From Hyaloperonospora brassicae (lineage: Eukaryota > Oomycota > Peronosporomycetes > Peronosporales > Peronosporaceae), in assembly GCA_947650285.1 (NCBI GenBank), contig CANTFL010001327.1, forward strand, positions 62,001 to 126,000: a stretch of DNA of 64,000 nucleotides. Direction: 5' to 3'. Each line of letters begins with the position of its first letter. The first letter of the stretch is position 1. Below, in pieces: positions 23,046-33,517 of the stretch. The notes beneath the pieces were generated by a model that saw nothing but the letters and a program-made list of their open reading frames with translations, searched no databases and was not told where the DNA came from. Position numbers and translations under genes: made by a program.

Positions 23046-24580
23046 ACATGGCTACTCCGCCTATCTGTTGCGACAAAAAGGGGTAATCAATCGATCGGTC
23101 TGTTGCTAGCCTCGCAAAGGCTACTCTTGCTGGCTCAAAAAGGGTCTATCACAAAAGCTGAACCGAGTGAGAGTACAAGCTCATTACACTGCTGGTTGTA
23201 GGATGATGCGATTGTTTGAGCAGACAACAGGATGCTCAATCCGGACACTTTGATGTCATTAAACGAGATTGAATTGTACAAAGTCTGGACGAATATTGCT
23301 CCAGTTGAATTTGCCATAGGAAGAAAGAGGAGGTAAAGGCAGAATCGGAGAAGCTGTCCCACACTAAGTTCTTACCTGTAGCTGGTAACTATTTTGGGCG
23401 TTCATTAGTCTCGTTCCATAGCCTCTGAGGTATCAGGTATCGCCAGAATGTGCAAAAATACTGTTACAAAAGATTTTATATTTCATCGAATTCAACAAAA
23501 AGTCATGTAGGTATGTAAAAAACCCTGCATCACAAAATAAGAAACAAAAGAATGCACCTTTTCATTACTTACTGAAAATAAAAAACAGTCAGAACAATGC
23601 ATCCGGTTTATCACGAAATCAAAGCGTGCACACAAGACGAGAAATCAAGACGTGTACCGCTAATGTATATCATACGACCGAAGACGCACATGCCTAGGTT
23701 TTTTTTTCAAAAATCGGAAGATGCCAACGCAAAAGAGGCGTGTATTATGTCGTTACCAACTTGCTACGATGCTTTCGTCCCTTCGACACCAACCATTATC
23801 GCCCCGAGTTAACTACACCATCCGAGGGTAAGAAATACCGTCCAACAGAAGAGGTCGACTGACTGCCACGTTTTTTGTAGCGACGACTGCTTCTTCAATA
23901 TCATTCATATACATATACGCATCTCTGTATCATCCCCTCTTTTCGAAGGAACGTACGTTGACGCTTTAAGCGCTACCCAACAGTGTTGCTTATCGTTCCG
24001 ATGTAAGGCCACATTGCCTATATCCAGCCTTTGTGGCTTGAGATTGTGCTATTGTGTAGCTGTCGTCTCGGCTCAATTGTAAAATTGGATGAGAGGAGAG
24101 AAGTTGGCACCGCGGTTGAATGAGGCGTACACAATGCTCTGTAAGAGATCGAAGGTTCGACCCGAAACAGCATAAGATGACGCACAGACATGCAACTGAT
24201 ATAAAATATTGCGAAGAGCTGGTGGAAGTGCTTGGTGCTCTGGCAGGCGTTCACGCAGATGCTTGCGAACATACGAAGTGGAAAGCACGCCGGTAAAGCG
24301 CGTCATTCTGATGGAGTGTCGGGGTCTTTACAAAGAAGTGGCCCAATCCGGTGGTTGTGTTGGCGCTAAGTTAAAAACAACCATTGAGGAGCTGTGAAGT
24401 TAGGCGCAATGTTGCTATTTGCAGCTGAGGTCATTACTTGCGTAAGTGTAGGAAAATCGGGTTTCTTGGTCCACAAAGATCGAACATGTAGCACACTATA
24501 CTCCTACTTGATTAGGCTAAAAAATGATAGTCGCACCACCTGCGTTCACACCAGATACAGCCGCTGCCTTCGTGCAATTA

Positions 24581-24609
24581 GTGTGTCGTGTGTGTGTGTG
24601 TGTGTGTGG
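24581..24609. repeat. GT dinucleotide microsatellite
   Basis: About 14 GT units with one interruption (a TC) near the start. Simple-sequence repeat in intergenic DNA. Confidence 0.9.
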
Positions 24610-25751
24610 TAAAGTTACTCGCGTGCTAACAACTTTTGTGGCGTAAACTAGGTGATGAATGGATATAAATAAATGACCGATCCGACACCACTATGGGAAT
24701 TATCGCTATTTGCTGCTACGATATTTGCTACAGCTTTAACGATAAAATCAGTCTTTCTCGAACGATCTCCAGTATGTGTATACTCCATCGTAGACTATAC
24801 ACCACTAGTCCTTGTACCTTATTTTCGGATTATTTGGCGCAGTGTTTTTAGCTTGAATTTGTTTCCGATTTTGCCCATCGTGTGGTGCACATTTCGATAT
24901 CGTGATTATCTATCGCATTTATCTGATGTTTCTTTGGTAAAAGACTTGGTCTCTTCAACCCGCTTTGGCATGGTTACGCGTACTACCGCTTCTCGAAGTG
25001 GATGATACATTCCGTTTCGAGTACGAAGTTCATTTGCCTGTCAGGAATGAACAAAGAGAGGATCGGGCTGTCAATAGATGGAGGGCCCTTCATTTGACAA
25101 ACTACCAAAGCCATTCGGTGAATTGATGTGTTATGGCGATTTTTATCGATCAAATTTGCCAATTAACATTTGGTTGTCAAGCGAATAAGGTCTACCCAAA
25201 TCTTATTGTAATATTTCTGACTTTACGAATGCAAAAATGTCGAAGCCAGTAGCATGCGCAAACGCAAACGATAAGCAACGATAACCCGAACTTTACAAAA
25301 ATGGTGACGGGAGGGAAAACCGACCATTTTGATCACTTTTCGCGCGTTCACGTCGACAGACACAAGGCCTTTGCATAGCTTTCCTCGTCATGACAGCTAA
25401 CGAAACGATAGAGCTTTTGGCATGTGACGCCTCACAAGTAAATTCGGACACAAAAGTACTCTCGTTCTTGATTGACCAAGTTTGTTTGTAAGCGAATTTA
25501 CAGCAGTGTAAATACATACAAGTTTTCAGAATCGCCTAATAATATTAATCTGATCAGACGGCTTTGTCTGTATCAAAAGTGCCCGCACATCGCACGCACG
25601 TTGCGCTCCACGTCACGACGAAAAGAGCCCTATCGTTACAAGGACGACGCACTTTTGATCTCACGAGCCGAAGGCACTGGATGTATAAGCACTTGACACT
25701 GCATACATTGGACAAGCGTTCCCGCCAAAAATTGTACTGCTGCTCCAAGGG

Positions 25752-27209
25752 CTAGAACTCCCGAACCAGCACTGAACTCTGCAGCGACGTATGCTCAAAG
25801 TTGGCCGTGTGAAATGAATTTAGACTCAGCGCGCGCTTGCGCTCCGGCACTTCGTCGTCGCAGTCGTAGTGCCGAATAGTGGGCTGATGTCTCGCTGAAA
25901 ACGGCCGGTGATCGAATTCGCCACTGTCAACGTTGTTGTGGTTGCTTGGCAGCGCGCTGCGGTTTATGGCCAGCGAGCACAAGCTGCATATCGTGAGCTT
26001 CATCTTGCCCACTACCGGAATGTCTGCGTTAATAATTAACTTGCATCGACCGCAAATGACCTACAAACAATGAAAGACACGACAGGAACAGAGTTAGTCG
26101 TCATCTGCGCAATCCTCGTCCTGAGCGCTTACAGCCGCTGCAAGACGATTGAAAGGATGGGATACGAGCACACAGAATATGCTGCCCATTGCGTCTCAAC
26201 TCCGTCGCGGCCATCCGCAGCCATCCTATCCTCGACTTCACTTCCGTACCTCGCCACATTTCTGACAGTTGTATCTCCTCTTGAAAGTGCCGATGTCGTC
26301 CACACAGACAAAGCACGTCTTGACCTGACCGGGTGCCATCAATTGGCTCCGACGCACAAACGTCTGATTCGCCACACGCTTCATATTGATATATTTCTTC
26401 AAATGCTCCAAGCTCATAAGGCGCTGTCTCAGCCCTTTGGCCGCAATCCATTGTGGGACATTGCCCTTGAGATCCGTGTACACTGCTTGCACAATGTCCA
26501 GCGTTTTCCGGTCGCGTTTGCTCTCAATGAACACAATGCCCGAGCGGTACATACTGCCCCGCACGAACCCGTGCGACTTTTCCATGTCCGGGCAGCTCTT
26601 GATCTTAACAGAATGCAGGCATCGAGTAAAGCCTCGCCGCCCGTCCGGTAGCGAGAAACGACGCTGGATCTCGAGGTAGCAGTAGTCTCGATTGCGCACC
26701 ATGACGTAGGGCGACCGCACCGCAGACCAGCGGATGCCGATGAACACGGTACTCGCCTCGCGTCGGTAGGACTGGATTTCATAGAGAATCACCGAGTGCA
26801 GAATGTCCGGCGAAAGTTTCTTCTCGAGCTGCATGTTCGGATGCGCCATGTCAATATCGTACAGCTCCATGACCTCCTCGACGCTCGCTTCGACCTGCGT
26901 GATCCCTCGAAAGTAGTAGACCCCGTCGTCGCCTTTCTTGGCGCCTGACTTGACCTTGACCTTCTCCACGCGGATGCTCTCCATCTGCTCCGTGTACTCC
27001 CACTTCAGACCGTCCTGGACCTGGTCGTCGCCCTCGTCGCTGTGAAAGCTCGAGTCGACGCTATTGGCACGACGGGTAAAGGCTTCGCCCGCCGAGAAGC
27101 GCAGCAGCTCGTCACACGCGCGGTTGGCCTCGTGCGTGATCTGCTCCTTGCGCGCGACTGACATGGGCGGACAGTGAAACTTTTTCCATTTGGGCTGCTT
27201 GGACTTCAT
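25752..27209 (-). CDS. START-like and FYVE zinc-finger protein
   Basis: Two exons on the minus strand, 27209-26250 and 26060-25752, joined in phase 0 by a 189-base GT-AG intron; the product is 422 residues. The start MKSKQPKWKKF at 27209 is the first sensible ATG; the longer open frame upstream is Gly/Arg-rich and probably not coding. Residues of about 90-270 look like a START-type lipid-binding domain (the family pattern of a repeated Trp/Arg-rich sheet plus a C-terminal helix). The FYVE-type finger spans the intron: CFVC at 299-302, then KRRYNCQKCGE at the end of exon 1, then VICGRC and later CSLC in exon 2, giving the eight zinc ligands. The canonical RRHHCR phosphoinositide motif is replaced by RRYNCQ, so PI3P binding may be altered. 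START-FYVE pairs are a large oomycete family, inferred to act at endosomal membranes. The C-terminal 75 residues are His/Ser-rich. Confidence 0.88.
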
Positions 27210-28694
27210 GAAGCGACAACGAATGGGGGAATGGAGGGAACGGCGATCACCCGCGGCGTTCGCTCTGAACAGATGGGTGCACGGCGTTCCAACGAGAGCG
27301 AGCGAGCACAGAACTGGGACGCCCTCGCTGATTTCCTGCTCGCAAGAAAAAGGACCGGACTGACGCAGCAGAACCGCCAGGATACCTCCTCCTCCTCCCC
27401 CCCACCGTCTCATTTTGACAACAAGGACTCGTCAGGACAGCAAAGCATGTTGTCGCGCAGGTAGACGCACTGCAAGTGCAGCACGTGATGCAGTAGCGCC
27501 TTCTCAAGCCGCACGATAGGGCCCTCCTATGCGCGCAAGAGACGCGAACGATTTCGTTTGCGTTCGCACGACTCGAACGACAAGCACCACGCACGTTGCA
27601 GCTCTGGTTATGTGCGGTTGCAACGAGACCACCAAAGCTTCAAGCCCACTCACTCCCTTTAGGCACAATTACGGACGCTTTGCGCCGCGCAGACCAGACA
27701 CCGCACGCTGTCGATCTTGTTACCCGCTTGCGGTCGAGCTGGACGTGGGAAATGGGCTGTGCTCGTGCCGATACTGTTCCTTCGTCCTCAGCCAAGTGCA
27801 CGACAGGGCACGTACCGACAGACGGGACTAGTGACTAAGGGGCTCTTCTGAGCCTCATGATGGCACGAAGGACGGCTGCTGGCTGCCTCTGCTCTGCGCA
27901 GGGAAAGCGATACGTCATCAATCGTGTGCCTACGAAAAAGATGTCGCGCGAACGCGGCAATGGGAGCGGACTGGTGTCGTCGGTCTCTGCACTTCAGAGT
28001 CTGCCACACCAGTGGGAACGCCGCGCTCGTTGATGTCCTCAACGTGCAGCTGCACCAACGATTGATAAGAGCTTTGCCGCAGCAAACGTCACCTGTGGAA
28101 TCCATTCCTTTGGGTCACCCGCACACTCTGCGAACGCTCTGCTCCACGCACACAAATCCCATTTGCACTGTGCGACGGTCTCGTCGGTCGAGAACTGGTC
28201 CGGGGCTCCCACCTTGAGCCTTGAGCATCAACCTGGTCGACCACCACAGCCTTTCCGGGGGCACGTACGCGCGTTTTTCTCAGCCAATGTGTCCAACTTA
28301 CCCGTCGTCACGGTCCTGTCGGGTAGTACAATCGCCAGTGCGACTTAATCGAAACATGCCACCAGCAGCAGCGTCACAAGCCATTGTACATGGGTCAGTA
28401 GGGTCTGGCGGATCGAGGTAGGTAGCTTTTCGTCTCGGCGCAATTACTCTACGTCGATGTTCGAACGTTTACGCACATGTAAACTTACTGCTCGTCAACT
28501 TCGCATGCAGCGATACTTTAGCGCGCACGGGTAAACCTACGGCGGCTCAACTTCGGATGCATTGATACTTCTGCGAGGGTCAGACCGTTCGTCCAGCTTG
28601 GCAGCAACAGTTATGGTCCCGTCCGAAGACGCTCGTCAAGTCCACCGTGACGAGCACTTTTCAATCTGCCGCCATCGACTGACAGTACGTCGGC
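27210..28694. other. Intergenic region with a 52-bp imperfect direct repeat
   Basis: GC-balanced DNA with short overlapping frames (up to about 105 codons) and no motif. The segment next to 27209 must hold the promoter of the START-FYVE gene and the segment up to 28694 that of the first GH30 gene. A two-copy direct repeat lies at 28479-28582. Confidence 0.5.
28479..28582. repeat. Tandem imperfect 52-bp repeat upstream of the GH30 gene
   Basis: Two adjacent units begin GTAAAC (28479 and 28531). Over the first 45 positions they agree at about 35, including the shared blocks TCAACTTCG and GATACTT. They end about 110 bases before the GH30 start codon, so they may be a duplicated promoter element. 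Confidence 0.7.
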
Positions 28695-30407
28695 ATGAAA
28701 GTGTTGGGCCTCTTTGCTGCACTCGCTTGGGGTCTGCTTCTCGCCTCCACTGGAGCCTCTACTCGGTGCTCCACGTGGTCGTCGGCCTACAACAAAGTGC
28801 TGGAAGGCGTCTGCGTCTGCAACGTGACCCACTGCGACGCTGTTGTCGGTAACCACACGCAGCTGAGAGAGGGGCAAGTGGGCGTCTACACGACGTCTGA
28901 AGCCGGCGACCGCTTGGCGTACACAGTGGTCGACATCGACGCCTCGACCGTCGGCGAACCGACGTACACGATCAATGTGCTCGCGCAATTCCAGACGATG
29001 CTCGGCTTTGGCGGTGCCTTCACCGACGCGGCAGCCATCAACCTGTACAAGTTGGTACCGGAGCTACAGGAGGTCGCCCTCAGTCAGTACTTCGCCGACT
29101 CGGGGCTGCAGTACAACATGGCGCGTGTGCCGATCGGCTCGACGGACTTTTCGAAGCGAACGTACACGTACAATGAACAAGCGGACGACTTTGCCATGAC
29201 CAACTTTACGATCGCGTCCGACAAGGCGCCGCTCTCGAACAAGATGGACCTCATCCAGCGTGCACGGAGCATGGCCAACCTGACGTTCTTTGCGTCGTCT
29301 TGGGCGCCTCCGCTCTGGATGACAAGTGGTCAATCCGTTGTTGATTGCAAGATCAAGGGCAGACCTGGAGAGAAGTACTGGGCGGCGCTGGCACTGTACT
29401 ACTCCAAGTTTTTCGACGCGTATAAGGATGAAGGCATTGAGTTTTGGGCTATGACAGTCCAGAATGAGCCTGAGAAGCCCCCTATTGCGATTCCCAACTG
29501 GGAGACACTGCGAATGACCCCTGAAGAAGAAAGGGACTTCATCAAACTGGACCTCGGTCCATTGATGGCAAAAAACCACCCGGGCCTGAAGATCATTGCA
29601 AACGATGACCAGAAAAGCGGACTGCTGGATCGGTCGGCACCCTTTGGCGACCCTGAGTCGAAGAAATACATCAGCGGAGTCGCCTTTCACTGGTACAAGA
29701 ATTTAGATTTCATTCTGCCTGGCGCTGGCGACTATCACGACTTGAGGAAGTTCAACGAAGCGTACCCTGACATGTTCATGCTTGCAACGGAAGCCTGTGA
29801 AGGATATTTGCCCCGTTTCATCGGCACGGGAAAAGGGACTGCGCTGTATGATCCTGCACGAGCTTGGAAGCGTGCGCAGAATTACGCGCGTGACATCATC
29901 GAAAACAGCAACAGTATGGCTGCCGGCTGGGTTGACTGGAACTTGTTTCTGGACTCGAAAGGAGGTCCGAACTGGGCGGGAAACTTCGTGGATGCGCCCA
30001 TTATTGTCGATGAGAAGAATGGCAAGGAGTTCTACAAGCAGCCAATGTACTACATCATGGGCCACTTTTCCAAGTTCGTGCCGCCGGGATCGAGACGCAT
30101 CGAGCTGGTAGAGTCGAAGACGCTGAGCGACTTCCACTTTTGCGCATTCGTGACACCAAGCAATCAGATCGTGATGCAATTCTTGAACCGCGATCGGTCG
30201 GCGGTGACTCTTAGCGTGAAACAGCCGGACTCGCACACGTTCACACTGACGGTTCCTGCCAAATCGATGCAAACAGTGATTCTGCCTGTGTCGAAGAACA
30301 GCACTATTTTGTCCGCAGCGAAGGGCCTTGTGGTCATGCCTGCGTCGGAGGCCACTACGCTGTCGGGCGCATCGAAGGAAACTTCATTCTTTTCGTTTTT
30401 CTTTTGA
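28695..30407 (+). CDS. Secreted GH30-family glucosylceramidase-like glycoside hydrolase
   Basis: Predicted 570-residue secreted enzyme. The first 21 residues are a signal peptide (a basic Lys, then a Leu/Ala core ending near STGAS). Family landmarks in order: GFGGAFTDAAAIN near residue 110; SSWAPPLWM; the acid/base glutamate E258 in MTVQNEP; and the nucleophile E366 in LATEACEG. Both catalytic residues are present, so the enzyme should be active. GH30 members of this subgroup cleave the glucose-ceramide bond; other beta-glucosides are possible. N-glycosylation sites are scattered. The C-terminal 50 residues are Ser/Thr/Ala-rich and end in a Phe run; a GPI signal is possible but weak. The gene is intronless. 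A paralogue lies 5.6 kb away on the opposite strand. Role: host or self sphingolipid turnover is inferred, since oomycetes contain glycosylated ceramides. Confidence 0.93.
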   Translation: MKVLGLFAALAWGLLLASTGASTRCSTWSSAYNKVLEGVCVCNVTHCDAVVGNHTQLREGQVGVYTTSEAGDRLAYTVVDIDASTVGEPTYTINVLAQFQTMLGFGGAFTDAAAINLYKLVPELQEVALSQYFADSGLQYNMARVPIGSTDFSKRTYTYNEQADDFAMTNFTIASDKAPLSNKMDLIQRARSMANLTFFASSWAPPLWMTSGQSVVDCKIKGRPGEKYWAALALYYSKFFDAYKDEGIEFWAMTVQNEPEKPPIAIPNWETLRMTPEEERDFIKLDLGPLMAKNHPGLKIIANDDQKSGLLDRSAPFGDPESKKYISGVAFHWYKNLDFILPGAGDYHDLRKFNEAYPDMFMLATEACEGYLPRFIGTGKGTALYDPARAWKRAQNYARDIIENSNSMAAGWVDWNLFLDSKGGPNWAGNFVDAPIIVDEKNGKEFYKQPMYYIMGHFSKFVPPGSRRIELVESKTLSDFHFCAFVTPSNQIVMQFLNRDRSAVTLSVKQPDSHTFTLTVPAKSMQTVILPVSKNSTILSAAKGLVVMPASEATTLSGASKETSFFSFFF

Positions 30408-32629
30408 GTGCATGTGATGGCATGTTTCTGCCGGATCAGTGCGCGTCATGCCAATTGCCAATGGCGCTCTTACGGCGTCGTCCTTGGCCCCAGTTTCAGC
30501 TCGGTATCTTTTTATCGCTGAATTTCGAGACGATCTCATCCGGCGCTTCACATGAGCGTGCGACATTCGTTTTGTAATTGGAAGGAGATCCCGATGTCAA
30601 GTTGAGAGCCTGGAGTGATCGAATTGGTGAGCTGCCATATGGCCAGCTACTTTACAGTCTGTCGTCGCTACACCGGGTGCCAGCAAGCCTGATACGCGTC
30701 CGGGCGCCGGCTGTGTTGCCCCGTCGTCTGTACGACAGTTTGATCTCTTGGACGGAGGTCGTGCCCGCAATGAAACTCAGTGCGGTTCGACCATCTGGAT
30801 GTGGCAAATTGGCTTGTGGGCTCCACCGCTGCGTGAAGGCTGTCGCAGGCTTACAAGCGTGACAATCAAGACGGACGCGCGTCCAGTACGAGACCCTGTC
30901 TTTTCCATCGATGTCGCGACGTATTCGTCGACGGTTCTTTCAATGGCTTCGGCGGCGCGTAAACGAATGTGACAGCTACTACCACTAATAAAGTGTCGGC
31001 AGAACTGGACTGGACAAACAAGAATCGGACGAGGCACTGCAATACAATCTCTGGCTCTCGCAATCAGATCGATTGGCTTCGTCGGGTTGCAGATGTTGGT
31101 GGACCATACTGAAGAGATACTACCGATTGACCTGATTTGTCTTTTGAGGACAGACAAGAAGTCATGGACCCGACACCGGCGGAAACGGATGAATTGTAAG
31201 TAGAAGTTGCTCCATCGTTGTCAGCGCCTCTGTGGGCAAAAAGCCACGATAAATTGACTCGATCAATTGGCCTGGGACCTCAGTGGTTGCGAAGGATCGA
31301 GTCGACGCGAGGATCAGACCAACTGGCACTTGAGATCGAAGTCAAGCTCGCGGCTCGCTCGGAGCGACTAAGAGGCTTCGACATGGTCGAGTTTCCCGTT
31401 CAGTGACCGCTGGATGTGTTCTGTAATCGTACGACGATTCGTGAGTAGACGTGAAAGACCACGTTGTTGCCAGCCTCGTGCGCTTTCTATCTTGTCTTTC
31501 GTGGTCTTCTGCCTTTCACTCATGCATGCGACGGCTACATGCCGACGCCACTGTGCAACGTCGAGCTCAGACACTTGTGCAGGCGGACGCGTAGCCAAAG
31601 CTACCACCGGCACGACATACTTGGAGACTCACACAGCCAGGCAGTAGACCGGATCTACTCGAACTGGGTGATGGACGGCGATGAAGGTCCGTGTTGAAGC
31701 ACACCGGTCGACAGAACTGCCAGGGGTCCGTGTGCACGACGATCCGTGCTACAAGCAGCTGATTGCACTACGCAGTAGAGCACTCGTTGTCGAGGGGACG
31801 TCGAGGCATCAGACTGTCCCATACTTTAGCTTCGAAACGGATAAAAGCCCAACATGACCTCACTGATGAGCGCACTGAGGGGCACTAACCTGCGCTGCCA
31901 CGACCCACGCGTCGATTGACCTACGCAAAGCCGACCGGAACTCTCTTTCGAAGATTCGATCAGCCATCACGGCATTGTTCCACGGCATGAGAGGATTGCT
32001 TGGCCGCCTCGACACCAGATCCGATACAATAATGATAGCGGACACGTGACTGCGAGACCTCGTGAACGCTGTAGGCAATCGGAACGAGGCCTACCGGCAC
32101 AGCGTGGAAGGATTCTGCACGTTTCTGGCTCGATCATTGATCGCTACCGACCCGTTTCAAGCACCTCCCAGTGACTAAGCGCACCTCGAAAGAACTTGGC
32201 ATCCTACAGGTGTTTATAGTCGGTACGTTTGCGCGAAGAGCTCCGTTCAAACGAGAACGTAAGCGTCAGACCACCTGCTGCTAAACTGCGAGGGCATTCG
32301 AAATGAGTGGTCCCGTCGAAGGCGTCGCGACTGACACGAACGCCTCGAAGCTCTAGGCTGTGTTGCCACCGCTTTTGTGCGCTCTTCCCCGCGAGCGAAT
32401 GCTTCCAAGCGCAAAGACCCACACCACAGCCGGTACAGTCGATACCCACAGATCGTCGAACGGCTGACCAGTAGAGTCGTACAACGCAAAACTCAATGCC
32501 CAATGCGTTCAACGGTCGTCTACTAACGTGCGCGAGCGTCGTGTACTACTTCTCCTCCTCACTGACTTCGCTCTCCCCACTCGTCCGACCGTCACCTTAC
32601 CTACTGCCTCCAGCACTACCGCTGGTCCA
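30408..32629. other. Intergenic region without recognised gene
   Basis: Frames are short and overlapping. One open stretch at 31681-31857 (+, 58 codons from ATG) has balanced composition (DDPCYKQLIALRSR within it) and might be a remnant or an exon, but nothing joins it to a family. I see no RNA gene and no repeat of note. Confidence 0.45.
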
Positions 32630-33517
32630 CTACATCACTGCAGCCACTGCAGCCAATACACTGGCAAGAGCAACTGCTACACCAATAGACGAGTGCACGG
32701 GCGCCGCGCTGCTTGACCCGCTGGCAGCCGCTGGATCGTCACTGGTCGAGTTCGAGGCATTCGACCGACCGCCTGAGCTGTTGCGACCGGAAGTGGACAG
32801 CTCCGGTACAAACGCCTGTGCCGCGGCGCTGAGCTCTGTAATGCTCTCGGCGTCTGCACACGTGTTGTTTTCGCACACGACGCTGTCCACGAGGTAGCGC
32901 GGCTCGGTGTTGACGTTGCTCAGGTACTCGTTCTGGCTGGCGGCCGAAGCAAAGTAGATCTTCTGGCCGTTCACGAGGCAGACGTAGTGGTAGTTGGCCG
33001 TCGTGACGGCGGCCCCTGTCACGGGGTCGCGAATGCCGTCGGCGCACGCGTCGCACGTGTCTGCGCACTCGGCAAAGGCAGTGGCAGCGGTGGAATTGAC
33101 AATAAACTCGGCCACGTTGGCCGCCAGGTACGACGTGTCCGTGTGGTCCGTCTTGTAGTCGTCAAAGGGACGCGGCTCCATGCCGCACGTGTAGACGATC
33201 TGCCCGTGCTCGAGTCCCACGTGGTTCAGGTTGTTGTACCCCATGTCCTGCGTCGACATGCCGCAGACGGGGCAGCGAAAGTCCCCACCGGGAGACGAGC
33301 CCGACGCCATGGACGGCGGAGGCGCCATGGCCATGTTGCTCATGTCCATACCGGTCATGTCCACGTGGCTCGTGTCCATACCGGTCATGTCCACGTGGCT
33401 CGTGTTGGCCTGCAGTCCGCGCAAGGCGTGCGGCTGCTGCATGCGGCGCGCTGAAGCGGCAGACGCGGCGACAGCGGTCAAGACGAGCGCGGCGTAGGAG
33501 GACGAGAGCGGGCGCAT
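32630..33517 (-). CDS. Secreted Met/His-rich protein with YHS-like cysteine motifs and a GPI-type C-terminus
   Basis: Predicted 295-residue protein. The N-terminus (MRPLSSSYAALVLTAVAASA) is a good signal peptide. A 10-residue unit, TSHVDMTGMD, is repeated at 39-58 and followed by MSNMAM, giving a Met- and His-rich segment of the kind that binds copper in transporters and periplasmic carriers. RCPVCGM at 81-87 and a second segment at about 177-209 (YVCLVNGQKIYFASAASQNE) resemble the two halves of YHS/TRASH-type metal-sensing domains. A CADTCDACAD cluster lies at about 151-160. The Ser/Asn-rich linker and the hydrophobic C-terminal 25 residues suggest GPI anchoring. The start at 33517 is chosen for the signal peptide. 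It sits between two GH30 genes. Copper binding at the cell surface is an inference; no enzyme activity is suggested. Confidence 0.78.
   Translation of the reverse strand: MRPLSSSYAALVLTAVAASAASARRMQQPHALRGLQANTSHVDMTGMDTSHVDMTGMDMSNMAMAPPPSMASGSSPGGDFRCPVCGMSTQDMGYNNLNHVGLEHGQIVYTCGMEPRPFDDYKTDHTDTSYLAANVAEFIVNSTAATAFAECADTCDACADGIRDPVTGAAVTTANYHYVCLVNGQKIYFASAASQNEYLSNVNTEPRYLVDSVVCENNTCADAESITELSAAAQAFVPELSTSGRNSSGGRSNASNSTSDDPAAASGSSSAAPVHSSIGVAVALASVLAAVAAVM
33344..33403. repeat. 30-bp coding minisatellite (two copies)
   Basis: A perfect 30-base tandem duplication (33344-33373 and 33374-33403) inside the YHS-like gene encodes the repeated 10-residue Met/His unit. The two copies being identical suggests a recent duplication. 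Confidence 0.9.

Larger units (their letters stand above)
22627..25751. other. Intergenic region with a perfect hairpin, no convincing gene
   Basis: Frames at 22647-23009 (+, 120 codons), 24073-24306 (-, 77 codons) and 24673-25005 (+, 110 codons, hydrophobic) have no recognisable motif and are probably not genes. From 23.4 kb the sequence is AT-rich. The notable items are a perfect inverted repeat at 23014-23045 and a GT microsatellite at 24581-24609, listed separately. Confidence 0.5.
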
